Of a DNA stretch of 48,232 bases, positions 8,552-17,335 are shown in pieces (positions within the stretch are counted from its first letter, which is position 1; each line of letters starts with the position of its first letter). The notes under the pieces were generated by a model. It was not told the origin of the DNA. It made no database searches and saw only the letters and a program-made list of their open reading frames with translations. Position numbers and translations under genes: made by a program. Location of the stretch: positions 1-48,232 of the forward strand of contig JAZLHS010000183.1 in NCBI GenBank assembly GCA_045616885.1. Direction: 5' to 3'. Source of the stretch: RGIG250 sp045616885. Its GTDB lineage: Bacteria; Bacillota; Negativicutes; Selenomonadales; Selenomonadaceae.

Positions 8552-10210
8552 TCAGTCAGCAGTAACTACTGCGCCCGTATTTGCTGAGGTCGTAAGCTTT
8601 GCATAGCGCGCAAGATATCCGGTCTTAATCTTCGGCTCAGGCTTGACCCAGGCAGCCCGACGCTTTTCAATAACGTCATCGGGAACCTCAAGCTCCAGCT
8701 TACGATTCGGGATATCAATAGAAATCTTATCGCCATCTTCAATAAGAGCGATGAGACCGCCTTCCATAGCCTCCGGAGAAATATGTCCAATGCAGGCTCC
8801 CTGACTTGCACCGGAGAAGCGGCCATCGGTGATAAGGCCAACTTTCAGACCGCGGCCGGTAATAACTGCGGTCGGGTTGAGCATTTCCTGCATTCCCGGA
8901 CCGCCCTTAGGGCCTTCATAGCGGATTACCACTACATCACCATCAACGATTTTTCCATCCATGATGGCATTTACTGCATCTTCCTCAGAATTAAAGCATT
9001 TTGCCACGCCGCTGTAAACGAGCATATCTTCACTTACAGCAGATGCCTTAACAACAGCATACTTGGGGCAGAGGTTACCTTTCAGGATTGCAATGCCACC
9101 GGTAGCACGATAAGGTGCGTCTACGGAGTGAATAACATCGTAGTTCAATACCTTAGCGTTCTTTATACGCTCACCCATAGTGCCGGTTACAGTCATAGCA
9201 TCAAGGTGGAGAAGATTCTTTTTCGCCAATTCTGCCATTACAGCATTTATACCGCCAGCCTCATTGAGATCCTGCATATGATGCTTTCCTGCCGGACTGA
9301 GCTTGGTAATATACGGAGTCTTTTGGCTGATTTCATCGAAGAGAGGCGGCTCAATGGTGATACCAGCCTCGTGCGCAATTGCCGGTATATGAAGAACGGT
9401 ATTGGAGCTTCCGCCAATAGCATTGTCAACAGTAATTGCGTTTTCAAAGGCTTTGCGGGTCATAATATCGCGAGGCTTAATATCCTTCGCTATCAAATCC
9501 ATTACTACAGCTCCAGCCCGCTTGGCCAAGAGACGACGCTGTCCTGCATAGGCAGCCGGAATGGTACCGTTGCCGGGAAGACCCATGCCGAGAGCCTCGG
9601 TAAGGCAGTTCATGGAATTTGCAGTAAAGAGGCCGGCGCAGCTGCCGCAGCTCGGGCAGGCATTTGCTTCCAGTTCTTCCATTTCCTCAGCCGACATCTG
9701 ACCGGCAGCAAATTTACCGGCAGCCTCAAAAGCCTGACTTACGCTGATATCACGACCCTGGAAACGACCAGCCAGCATTGCACCGCCGGAAACGACAACA
9801 GACGGAATGTTAAGACGAGCTGCTGCCATCAGCATACCGGGGACAATTTTGTCACAGTTCGGAATAAGGATAAGTCCATCAAATCCGCTGGCAGTAGCTA
9901 CAGCCTCGATGGAATCAGCGATGAGCTCACGGCTGGCAAGCGAGAACTTCATGCCGGTGTGACCCATTGCAATACCATCGCAAACACCGATAGCCGGGAA
10001 TTCAAAAGGAGTACCGCCGGCAGCGGCTACGCCAAGCTTGGCCGCATCAGCAATCTCACGCAGATGAAGATGTCCCGGAATTACTTCATTGAATGCATTA
10101 CAAATACCGATAAGAGGCTTCTTCAAATCCTCCGGTCCGTAGCCCATAGCATGGAAAAGGGAACGGTGCGCACAGCGAGTAGCACCTTTCTTTACAACAT
10201 CACTTCTCAA
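8552..10210 (-). CDS. ilvD: Dihydroxy-acid dehydratase IlvD
   Basis: A 552-residue IlvD, which dehydrates 2,3-dihydroxy-isovalerate and -methylvalerate in valine, leucine and isoleucine synthesis using an iron-sulfur cluster. It has the family start MRSDVVKKG, the conserved IPNCDK and ACPSCGSCAG cysteine motifs, and NSMNCLTEALGMGLPGNGT. A further cysteine is present at residue 37 (IGICNAFNE). The start codon is TTG at 10210, with GAGAGGTAGGG upstream; the conserved N-terminus leaves no alternative ATG. It has its own promoter (10255-10283) and terminator. No other ilv or leu gene is nearby, which is unusual because ilvD commonly sits with ilvBN and ilvC. Confidence 0.97.
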   Translation of the reverse strand: MRSDVVKKGATRCAHRSLFHAMGYGPEDLKKPLIGICNAFNEVIPGHLHLREIADAAKLGVAAAGGTPFEFPAIGVCDGIAMGHTGMKFSLASRELIADSIEAVATASGFDGLILIPNCDKIVPGMLMAAARLNIPSVVVSGGAMLAGRFQGRDISVSQAFEAAGKFAAGQMSAEEMEELEANACPSCGSCAGLFTANSMNCLTEALGMGLPGNGTIPAAYAGQRRLLAKRAGAVVMDLIAKDIKPRDIMTRKAFENAITVDNAIGGSSNTVLHIPAIAHEAGITIEPPLFDEISQKTPYITKLSPAGKHHMQDLNEAGGINAVMAELAKKNLLHLDAMTVTGTMGERIKNAKVLNYDVIHSVDAPYRATGGIAILKGNLCPKYAVVKASAVSEDMLVYSGVAKCFNSEEDAVNAIMDGKIVDGDVVVIRYEGPKGGPGMQEMLNPTAVITGRGLKVGLITDGRFSGASQGACIGHISPEAMEGGLIALIEDGDKISIDIPNRKLELEVPDDVIEKRRAAWVKPEPKIKTGYLARYAKLTTSANTGAVVTAD

Positions 10211-10254
10211 AGCAAACCCTACCTCTCACAAAAATATGTAAAATTGTAAACTTT

Positions 10255-10283
10255 ATAATAACCCTTTTATTCAGTCATTGCAA
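10255..10283 (-). promoter_or_regulatory. Sigma-A promoter of ilvD
   Basis: On the minus strand TTGCAA (10278-10283), a 17-base spacer and TATTAT (10255-10260). The predicted leader to the TTG start is only about 38 bases, too short for a T-box or a leader-peptide attenuator. Branched-chain amino acid control, if any, must act through a protein. Confidence 0.55.
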
Positions 10284-10290
10284 GACAAAA

Positions 10291-10842
10291 TTAAAATTCA
10301 ATACCGAGCTGTGCCTTAATCCCCTTCTGGAACGGATGCTTTACCAGATGCATCTCTGTGACGAGGTCGGCTGCTTCGGCGACTGCCGGACGAACATCTC
10401 TACCGGTAATCACAAGATGCATATTCTCCGGCTTATCCTTTATCAAATCAAGTACACACTGTTCTTCAACCAGCTCAAACTTAACGGCATAATTAAGCTC
10501 ATCGAGAATCATCATATCCCATTTACCGCTCAGCATTTCATTGCGCGCTTCATCTAGAGCCTGGCATGCGGCTTCGCAGTGTTCGGTCTTATCCTCGCAG
10601 CGTTGGGTAAACCCCTTCCCGCACTGACGTACTTCTATCCTTCCATCTATCTCTCCTAATGTTTTTAACGTTTTCAGCTCGCCGTATTTCCAGCCGCCTT
10701 TAATGAATTGCATAATGAGAATTTTCAATCCATCGCCCCAGGCACGAATAGCCAATCCAAGAGCAGCTGTCGTCTTTCCCTTGCCATCGCCGGTATGAAC
10801 CAATACCAGTCCCTTTTTCTCCTGAACATTTTCATTATCCAT
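10291..10842 (-). CDS. cobA: Corrinoid (cob(I)alamin) adenosyltransferase
   Basis: A 183-residue CobA/CobO/BtuR-type enzyme, which transfers the adenosyl group of ATP to cobalt of reduced corrinoids to make adenosylcobalamin. The P-loop is HTGDGKGKTTAALG near the N-terminus, followed by IMQFIKGGWKYGELK and the MMILDELNYA and VITGRD segments typical of the family. The ATG at 10842 has GAGGTGA six bases upstream; an upstream in-frame start at 10881 would add 13 residues without such a site. It stands apart from other cobalamin genes, so it may serve salvage as well as synthesis. The leader is too short to hold a cobalamin riboswitch. ilvD lies 80 bases downstream with its own promoter. Confidence 0.94.
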   Translation of the reverse strand: MDNENVQEKKGLVLVHTGDGKGKTTAALGLAIRAWGDGLKILIMQFIKGGWKYGELKTLKTLGEIDGRIEVRQCGKGFTQRCEDKTEHCEAACQALDEARNEMLSGKWDMMILDELNYAVKFELVEEQCVLDLIKDKPENMHLVITGRDVRPAVAEAADLVTEMHLVKHPFQKGIKAQLGIEF

Positions 10843-10925
10843 GACAGTCACCTCAAAAAAATATGAAAAATTACCTTTCAAGTGCTTTATAAATGCCCGA
10901 AAAATGATATACTATTGCAGTGTTT

Positions 10926-10954
10926 ATTATATCATGGTTTGATAAAAATATCTA
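10926..10954 (-). promoter_or_regulatory. Probable promoter of cobA (extended -10)
   Basis: The minus strand shows TGaTATAAT (10926-10934), a perfect -10 with an extended TGn. At 17 bases lies the weaker TAGATA (10949-10954). The leader would be about 75 bases. Confidence 0.5.
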
Positions 10955-11004
10955 ATACCTGATATCAATAGCATATATAATTTTATTTGAAATAAGGTAT
11001 ATTG

Positions 11005-12639
11005 ATGAAAAAGTTTCTCTCTTTCGTCTTTATCATTACGGCCTTTTCCCTTGCCTGTATGTTCGTTATAGAAAAATCCGGAATAATATGCATTGGAAAA
11101 GACCAGCTAAACCCTGTGTTCAGCGAAACCGCTGATGGTCAGCTTCTCAGTTGGGACAGACTGCCCTATCCGTGCTATTACAGAATAGATACGATAGCTA
11201 TTACAAAAGGGAAAGGAACAAACAAAACAGAGCGCCGTATAGAGAAAACCGAATTTACTCTATCCCCCAGTTGCCGATTGGATTCATCTGCTGTTCCCAC
11301 CGAATATGTAATCACAGCTTACGGAATGTTTGGTGCCCTGCATGAGTCGTTCCCGGCAGTCATCGATCCTCGCTATGAGGATAAGCGTATCCCTGTCCTC
11401 ATCAGCAGCTTTACCAAATCTTCCCCGACTTCTGTTAAGCCTTTTCTCCTTTGGCACACAGTTCCAACAGCAGCCTGTTACCGGCTTGAGCTGCTGTCCG
11501 CTCCGCCAAAGACGGATGGCGGTACATCCACAGACCCCGACAACAGTCTATACTCTACCGACAGAATTTACACCAATGGCTGCCAGATAGATCTTTCTCC
11601 TTTCATTAAGGGAAAAACATCAAGTTCAAAAAAGCTATACTGGCGTGTTCTCGCCATGAATCTCGACCGAGAGCCTCTGGGTGATTTCTCTCCGGCGGCT
11701 GAAATATATGTTGATGAATCTCTTTCCGCTCCTGACCGTCCGCAGCTCAATGAAAATGACAGAATTGTCACCGGCAGGATGCCTCTCTATCCAGTCTATA
11801 ATTGGATTCCGCTGGCAGACAGGTCTCTGAGTTATGAAGTTGAGCTTTCATCACGCCCCTTTGATAAAGAGCATCAAAACAGACCAATAGATGACCCGCT
11901 GTGGCGCCGATTGGCCAATGAAAAAATCTGTCTCTACGATGACTTCCCTCGCGGTAAACCCGGAACCACCTATTATTGGCGTGTCCGTGCTCTCGACAGT
12001 GACGGAAATCAGGTAGGTCACTATTCAGATGCAGCATCATTTACGATTCCAAAATACGAAGCAAGACCTTTTGCTGCCGCCTTTGGTGACAGTATCACGC
12101 ATGGCGGCGGTGCCATATCGTATTCACCTGCTAATCTGGAATACAGCTACACCAGCTATCTTGATTTCCCGGCAATCAATCTCGGACGAAGCGGCGATAC
12201 CCTCGACATGGCGCTAAAACGGTTCGAGGATGATGTTCTTTCTCTTCACCCCTACAACCTTCTCATTCTGGAAGGAACAAACAATCTCAGGGATGATATG
12301 AGCGCAGCTGACATGTGCCGTTATCTGGACGATATCAGAAGCCTCTGTGAGAAAAACGATATCCGACCGATATTCATGACAATAATGCCGATTAATCCCC
12401 CAAAGATAATGCGGGCATTTAATGCCGTTACAAACAAAGAATGGTACCAAAAGCTCAATGTTGTGAATGCCCACATCCGCACTATGCCTTACTACATTGA
12501 CCTGGAACCATACTTTTATGATAATGACGGTAAACTGCTGGCCGCCGAGCTGGCCATTGACGGGCTTCATCCTGATGTTTCCGGAAAGATGCTGATGGCA
12601 AAAATAATCAATAAGCACAAAAATCTCCTGCGTCAGTGA
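11005..12639 (+). CDS. Membrane-anchored SGNH/GDSL hydrolase with Fn3-like repeats
   Basis: A 544-residue exported protein. An N-terminal hydrophobic segment (about 3-25) with a lysine pair in front acts as signal anchor. Residues 30-350 hold three fibronectin-III-like modules, visible from repeats such as LYWRVLAMNLD and YYWRVRALDSDG. Residues 355-544 are an SGNH hydrolase: block I GDSITHG (Ser363), block II LGRSGD, block III GTNN (Asn426) and block V DGLHP (Asp519, His522). These enzymes cleave ester bonds, often acetyl groups of cell-envelope polysaccharides or lipids; the substrate is not evident here. ATG 11005 is preceded by AAGGT. It stands alone, divergent from cobA; weak promoter-like boxes occur at 10939-10968. 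Its TGA lies inside the shared terminator. Confidence 0.85.
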   Translation: MKKFLSFVFIITAFSLACMFVIEKSGIICIGKDQLNPVFSETADGQLLSWDRLPYPCYYRIDTIAITKGKGTNKTERRIEKTEFTLSPSCRLDSSAVPTEYVITAYGMFGALHESFPAVIDPRYEDKRIPVLISSFTKSSPTSVKPFLLWHTVPTAACYRLELLSAPPKTDGGTSTDPDNSLYSTDRIYTNGCQIDLSPFIKGKTSSSKKLYWRVLAMNLDREPLGDFSPAAEIYVDESLSAPDRPQLNENDRIVTGRMPLYPVYNWIPLADRSLSYEVELSSRPFDKEHQNRPIDDPLWRRLANEKICLYDDFPRGKPGTTYYWRVRALDSDGNQVGHYSDAASFTIPKYEARPFAAAFGDSITHGGGAISYSPANLEYSYTSYLDFPAINLGRSGDTLDMALKRFEDDVLSLHPYNLLILEGTNNLRDDMSAADMCRYLDDIRSLCEKNDIRPIFMTIMPINPPKIMRAFNAVTNKEWYQKLNVVNAHIRTMPYYIDLEPYFYDNDGKLLAAELAIDGLHPDVSGKMLMAKIINKHKNLLRQ

Positions 12640-12656
12640 CGCAGGAGATTCTTTTT
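12622..12656. terminator. Bidirectional terminator shared with uvrB
   Basis: A near-perfect dyad centred on base 12636 (12622-12650) has T tracts on both sides: CTTTTTG on the plus strand and ATTTTTG on the minus strand. It ends the SGNH gene, whose TGA (12637-12639) lies in the hairpin, and uvrB, whose stop is 8 bases away. Confidence 0.85.
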
Positions 12657-12657
12657 G

Positions 12658-14712
12658 CTATTTTTTCTTTATATCCCTCGTTCCCTGAAGCTCAAAGATA
12701 ATATCTCTAAGCTCTGCGGCTCGTTCAAAATCCAATGTTCTCGATGCATCCTGCATCTGTTTGGTAAGTGTCTTTATCAATGTCTCCTTGTCCTTCTTGG
12801 TAAGTTTGCGTTTCTCTTTCGACTTTGTCTCATATTTTCCCTTACTCTCAGCAGCCACGATCCCGCTTCCCTCAGATACGATAGTCGTTTCTATGAGATC
12901 CTTTACAGGTTTGATAACCGTGACAGGGACTATATTATTCTTTTCATTATATTCCTGCTGAACGCTCCTTCTGCGGTTTGTCTCATCTATGGCTCGCTGC
13001 ATGGAGCCGGTCACCTCGTCCGCATACATGATGACATGACCGTCAGCATTTCTCGCCGCGCGTCCTATTGTCTGTATCAAAGATGTCTCTGAACGCAGAA
13101 AACCTTCTTTGTCTGCATCAAGTATTGCAACAAGTGATACCTCCGGCATATCCAAACCTTCACGAAGGAGATTTATTCCTACCAGCACATCAAAAACTCC
13201 TGCTCTGAGGTCACGGATTATCTCTGCCCGTTCAAATGTCGCTATGTCAGAGTGCAGATATTTTACTTTTATTCCTGCTTCTTTCAGATAATCCGTGAGA
13301 TTTTCCGCCATTTTCTTTGTCAGAGTTGTAACCAGAACTCGTTCATTCTTTGCCGAGCGGAGCTTTATCTCACTCATCAGGTCATCTATCTGCCCCTCCA
13401 ACGGTCTGATCTCTATTTCAGGATCTACGATACCGGTGGGACGAATTATCTGCTCTACCACCTGCTGAGCCTTTCCGAGCTCATACTCTGCCGGGGTAGC
13501 TGATACATAAACAATCTGATTGATTCGCTCTTCGAACTCCTCAAATGTCAATGGCCGATTATCAAATGCCGAAGGCAATCTGAAACCATTGTCAACCAAT
13601 GATATTTTCCTTGAGCGGTCACCGGCGTACATTGCCCTGAGCTGCGGCATGGTAACATGAGACTCATCCATAACTATCAGGAAATCATCAGGGAAATAAT
13701 CGAGCAGAGTGTACGGAGCCTCTCCCGGCTTACGATGGGTCAGATGTCTAGAATAGTTCTCTATACCGGAACAATAGCCCATCTCCTCTATCATTTCTAA
13801 ATCATAATTAGTACGCTGTTTTAAGCGCTGGGCTTCCAGCAGCTTGTTTTCTCCTTCCAGCTGTTGCAGACGCTCTCCCAATTCATCCTGAATTGATGAA
13901 ACAGCCAGCTTCAAGTCTTCATCGGCTGTAACATAATGCGAGGCCGGGAAAATCATTGAATGTAACCGTTCACCATAAACATTGCCGGTGGTTACATCAA
14001 ATTCCAGAATTCTGTCCACCTCATCTCCAAACATCTCTATTCTGACACCTCGATTGTTATAAGATGCCGGAAACACCTCTATTACATCACCGCGAACTCT
14101 GAATTTATCGCGTTCAAACGCAATATCATTTCGCTCATAATGTATGGAGACGAGTTTACGTAAAATATCATCCCTTGATACCTCCTGCCCCTTATGAAGA
14201 GACAAAACCATCTCATGATAGCTCTCCGGAGAACCAAGACCATATATGCACGACACACTGGCTACCACGATAACATCTCTTCGCTCAAATAGCGAACAGG
14301 TAGCAGAATGACGGAGCTCATCTATTTCATCATTTATAGATGCGTCCTTCTCGATATATGTGTCCGTCTGCGCAATGTACGCCTCCGGTTGATAATAATC
14401 ATAGTAACTGACAAAATATCCGACATAATTGTCCGGGAAAAATGCTTTGAATTCACTGGCCAGCTGTGCCGCCAATGTTTTGTTATGTGCTATCACCAGC
14501 GTTGGTTTTTGCACCTTTTCTATAAGCTTCGCAATCGTATATGTTTTTCCTGTACCGGTCGCTCCCAGTAAAACCTGTGCTTCCTGTCCGTTTTCAATGC
14601 CTATTGCCAGATTTTCTATCGCCTCAGGCTGGTCACCGGTAGGCATAAACGGTGCCGATACCTTGAACGGCCTGTCCGCTATAGTCTCTATTTTTTCAAA
14701 TTTCACTGCCAT
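12658..14712 (-). CDS. uvrB: Excinuclease ABC subunit UvrB
   Basis: A 684-residue UvrB, the damage-verifying helicase-like subunit of nucleotide excision repair. Seen: Walker A GATGTGKTY (50-58), the beta-hairpin region YYDYYQPEAYI, the DESH helicase box in VMDESHVTMPQ, QTIGRAARNADGHVI (motif VI) and the C-terminal UVR motif for UvrC contact (about 640-680, DFERAAELRDIIFELQ). The length is normal for the family. The start has GGGAGGATAG upstream. Its own promoter (14733-14761) shows no LexA-type operator of the Bacillota kind (CGAAC-N4-GTTCG). The usual partner uvrA does not follow downstream; the next gene is convergent. Confidence 0.97.
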   Translation of the reverse strand: MAVKFEKIETIADRPFKVSAPFMPTGDQPEAIENLAIGIENGQEAQVLLGATGTGKTYTIAKLIEKVQKPTLVIAHNKTLAAQLASEFKAFFPDNYVGYFVSYYDYYQPEAYIAQTDTYIEKDASINDEIDELRHSATCSLFERRDVIVVASVSCIYGLGSPESYHEMVLSLHKGQEVSRDDILRKLVSIHYERNDIAFERDKFRVRGDVIEVFPASYNNRGVRIEMFGDEVDRILEFDVTTGNVYGERLHSMIFPASHYVTADEDLKLAVSSIQDELGERLQQLEGENKLLEAQRLKQRTNYDLEMIEEMGYCSGIENYSRHLTHRKPGEAPYTLLDYFPDDFLIVMDESHVTMPQLRAMYAGDRSRKISLVDNGFRLPSAFDNRPLTFEEFEERINQIVYVSATPAEYELGKAQQVVEQIIRPTGIVDPEIEIRPLEGQIDDLMSEIKLRSAKNERVLVTTLTKKMAENLTDYLKEAGIKVKYLHSDIATFERAEIIRDLRAGVFDVLVGINLLREGLDMPEVSLVAILDADKEGFLRSETSLIQTIGRAARNADGHVIMYADEVTGSMQRAIDETNRRRSVQQEYNEKNNIVPVTVIKPVKDLIETTIVSEGSGIVAAESKGKYETKSKEKRKLTKKDKETLIKTLTKQMQDASRTLDFERAAELRDIIFELQGTRDIKKK

Positions 14713-14732
14713 ATTTCTATCCTCCCAGCTCG

Positions 14733-14761
14733 ATGATACACCAAACCAAAGAAGATTTCAA
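14733..14761 (-). promoter_or_regulatory. Sigma-A promoter of uvrB
   Basis: On the minus strand TTGAAA (14756-14761), a 17-base spacer and TATCAT (14733-14738). It sits directly after the terminator of the HD-GYP gene, so uvrB is a monocistronic unit. Confidence 0.6.
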
Positions 14762-14772
14762 ATCAGCATACA

Positions 14773-14800
14773 AAAAGCCGTCGGTTTCCCGACGGCTTTT
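14773..14800 (-). terminator. Terminator of the HD-GYP gene
   Basis: A perfect 12-bp stem AAAAGCCGTCGG / CCGACGGCTTTT with a 4-base loop (14785-14788), lying 19 bases after the HD-GYP stop. It has T tracts in both directions. Confidence 0.88.
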
Positions 14801-14819
14801 CTCATAACGACAATTACGG

Positions 14820-15920
14820 TCAGCTTGCTTCTTCTTTTGTAAGAAGATATTCTAATTTCACACTTGAATCCGAATTAAGGTCAATAAAATTTCCGCTTTC
14901 GGTCTGAACCATAGGCTTTGCATTTATACGGGACTCGTCAATAAATACAATCTTTGCCCGCTCTCCTGTATTAAGCATACCCCAGGCGCCATTTAAGGCA
15001 TGGCAGACATTCTTAACAAAACATACACCATATTCGGTATCCAGTCTGTTATCCATAATATCGTCAAACAACACCTGAAAAATATCAAACGGTGAGTTTC
15101 GTTTTGCGTAATTTCGATTGGATGCCATAGCATCGTAAATATCAACCAGAGCAATAATCCGACCGAAGTCACTTATCTGTTCCTTACGCAGTGCCTTTGG
15201 ATAACCGGAGCCATCGCATCTCTCGTGATGCTGCACAACTCCCTCTGCAACATCCTGATACCCAGACAGGCCGCTCTGCATTACCATAGCACCTGCCATG
15301 GTAGTATGACGGCGAATGAGATTCATCTCATCTGCCTCCAGCTTCCCCTTTTTAGCTCTGATGGAAATCGGTATCTGCAGCATACCGGAATCAGAAAGAA
15401 GTGCCGCCATAACAAGATGCGTCCTCTGCTCCTCAGACAGCTTGAGCCAAGTTCCCATAAGACCAGCCAAAATCCCCATATTCAGGCTGTGATGTATGAT
15501 GTATTCGTCGCTTCTGTCAAGATTATGAATCTGGGCTATGGCATTATTGTCGCGGCAAAGATCCCAGAATCGATTATCATCAACCAGGCGATTAATTGCC
15601 CCACTGTCAATTTCATAGTTAGCAGCAATCTCATCGTAAATGACATGAAGCTCCGCCAGTTTTATCCTGTAATTAAGAACAAAGCCAGGATTTGATAGAT
15701 GTTCATGCGAAGGGTCAGCCTTGGATAAAATAGTATCCTCTTTTTTGACCTCAGGCACATCTATAATTACTGAAAAAACTCCCCAGTTGTCAAAGCCATC
15801 AATCATCGAGCTAGTCAGGACTGCACCTTTTTCCGCCAATCTGGCTCCCTGCTCGGTATGGACATCCTTGCCCAATACCATACCCGGCTGCAGCTCATAG
15901 ATTGCATAATGCTTCAGCAC
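14820..15920 (-). CDS. HD-GYP domain protein with degenerate HD motif
   Basis: A 366-residue soluble protein. Residues 1-55 form a small beta-rich N-terminal module often seen before HD-GYP domains; residues 130-320 are an HD-GYP domain, a family that hydrolyses cyclic di-GMP. His144, His205 (IRRHTTMAG), His231-His232, the GYP triplet (HHERCDGSGYP, 231-241) and Asp260 are present. The signature HD with its following lysine (canonically LLHDIGK) reads LLSDSGM: the metal-binding His is Ser176 and the Lys is Met180, while Asp177 is kept. Enzyme activity is therefore doubtful. It starts with GTG at 15920 behind GAGGTGAT and has its own promoter and terminator. No GGDEF protein is encoded nearby. 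Confidence 0.85.
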   Translation of the reverse strand: MLKHYAIYELQPGMVLGKDVHTEQGARLAEKGAVLTSSMIDGFDNWGVFSVIIDVPEVKKEDTILSKADPSHEHLSNPGFVLNYRIKLAELHVIYDEIAANYEIDSGAINRLVDDNRFWDLCRDNNAIAQIHNLDRSDEYIIHHSLNMGILAGLMGTWLKLSEEQRTHLVMAALLSDSGMLQIPISIRAKKGKLEADEMNLIRRHTTMAGAMVMQSGLSGYQDVAEGVVQHHERCDGSGYPKALRKEQISDFGRIIALVDIYDAMASNRNYAKRNSPFDIFQVLFDDIMDNRLDTEYGVCFVKNVCHALNGAWGMLNTGERAKIVFIDESRINAKPMVQTESGNFIDLNSDSSVKLEYLLTKEEAS

Positions 15921-15943
15921 TATTAATCACCTCATGCTGTAAT

Positions 15944-15971
15944 ACTATACCAAATCAGCAACCAATGACAA
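15944..15971 (-). promoter_or_regulatory. Sigma-A promoter of the HD-GYP gene
   Basis: On the minus strand TTGTCA (15966-15971), a 16-base spacer and TATAGT (15944-15949), about 25 bases before the GTG start. The short leader leaves room for the ribosome binding site only. Confidence 0.55.
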
Positions 15972-16027
15972 GTATATATTCAATCAAAAGTGATGTAAAC
16001 AGATTTTTCTCTTTTTGTCTGAAAAAG

Positions 16028-17323
16028 TTATCTGGTTATACTTTTAAGTACGGTCTCCAGTTCGTTTAACACATTGTTTACATCGTCTTCCGTGATGACC
16101 AGAGGCGGCTGGAAGGCCATAACATTCCGCCCTACTCCATTCTTACCGATGATATATCCTCGATCTTTCATTTCTTCAAGCACCTTGTCAAGAAGTTCCG
16201 GATTCGGTGAGCCGTCATTGCTTATGAATTCAGCTCCTACCATGAGACCCAGACCACGAATATCTCCGATACAGGAATACTTTTTCTGCAGTTCCTTTAA
16301 CCCAGCTGTAAGCTGTGCACCACGCTCTTTTGCTTTATCAGCCAGTTTTTCTTTCTCAATGCAGTCAAGCACAGCAAGGGCAGTAACCGAAGAAACCGGA
16401 TTTCCTCCCAAAGTAGACGCACCCGGACGAGTATATGTATCTGCTATTTCAGCGGTGGAGATAAAACAGCTTATAGGAAGGCCATTGCCCAACGCCTTTG
16501 CCATAGTCATAATATCCGGAACCACATCATAATTCTCTATGGCAAACAGCTTGCCGCTTCGGGCAAATCCTGTCTGAACTTCATCAATTATCAGCAATGC
16601 ACCGTAAGCATGAAGGATTTCCTTCAATCGCTTAAAATAGCCGGGCGGCGGTACTACTATTCCGGCATTTCCCTGAATCGTTTCCGCAATCAATGCCGCC
16701 GGATGACCACTCGTCGCACCCTTAATGGTATCTTCTACAACATTGGCACATTCCAAATCACATTCCGGATACTTTTTGCCCAGAGGACAACGATAACAGT
16801 ACGGATTCGGCACAAAGTTTATTCCACCAACAGGATTAGGATCTGTGCGCCACATACCAATGCCGGTCAGACTCATTGTGAGCTTTGTCCGGCCATGAAG
16901 ACCGTTCCTCAAAGCAAGGAACTCACTGCTTCCGGTATAAATCGTCGCCAGCAGAGCAGCACCCTCATTGGCTTCCGTACCCGTTGAGCAAAAGAACGAT
17001 TTTTGCAGATTACCGGGAGTAACTTCTGCCAGCTTTTCTGCCAGCCTGACAACATTCTCCGTCAAATAGATATTGCAGACATGCTGCAATTCTTTGACCT
17101 GTTCCAGTGTCTTTGCCGTTATCTCAGGATTACAATGGCCGCAGTTGATAACAGAAACACCCGCATAGCAATCGAGGTACTTCTTGCCCTCAGAGTCATA
17201 CAGATACTGCATGTCACCTTTAACAAACTGGCGTGGCTGACTATAAAAATGACCCAGGCAAGGCATTATGTACTTTTTCCGCTTTTCCAGAACTGCTTCC
17301 GGCCCCATATACTTTTCTGTCAT
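16028..17323 (-). CDS. Class III (GabT/AGXT2-like) aminotransferase
   Basis: A 431-residue fold-type I, PLP-dependent aminotransferase of class III. Seen: CSTGTEANEGA, LHGRTKLTMSLTG, the cofactor-facing IIDEVQTGFARSG (Asp247) and the PLP lysine Lys276 in TMAKALGNGLP. A cysteine group CYRCPLGKKYPECDLEC, shared by many GABA- or alanine:glyoxylate-type relatives, is present. The family moves amino groups from omega- or beta-amino acids to pyruvate, glyoxylate or 2-oxoglutarate; the substrate cannot be assigned. ATG 17323 has GGGTGAT seven bases upstream, partly overlapping the stop of the U32 gene, which suggests coupled translation. A GTG at 17332 is a weaker alternative. It could also be annotated as an ornithine or GABA aminotransferase. 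Confidence 0.88.
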   Translation of the reverse strand: MTEKYMGPEAVLEKRKKYIMPCLGHFYSQPRQFVKGDMQYLYDSEGKKYLDCYAGVSVINCGHCNPEITAKTLEQVKELQHVCNIYLTENVVRLAEKLAEVTPGNLQKSFFCSTGTEANEGAALLATIYTGSSEFLALRNGLHGRTKLTMSLTGIGMWRTDPNPVGGINFVPNPYCYRCPLGKKYPECDLECANVVEDTIKGATSGHPAALIAETIQGNAGIVVPPPGYFKRLKEILHAYGALLIIDEVQTGFARSGKLFAIENYDVVPDIMTMAKALGNGLPISCFISTAEIADTYTRPGASTLGGNPVSSVTALAVLDCIEKEKLADKAKERGAQLTAGLKELQKKYSCIGDIRGLGLMVGAEFISNDGSPNPELLDKVLEEMKDRGYIIGKNGVGRNVMAFQPPLVITEDDVNNVLNELETVLKSITR

Positions 17324-17335
17324 AAATATCACCCA

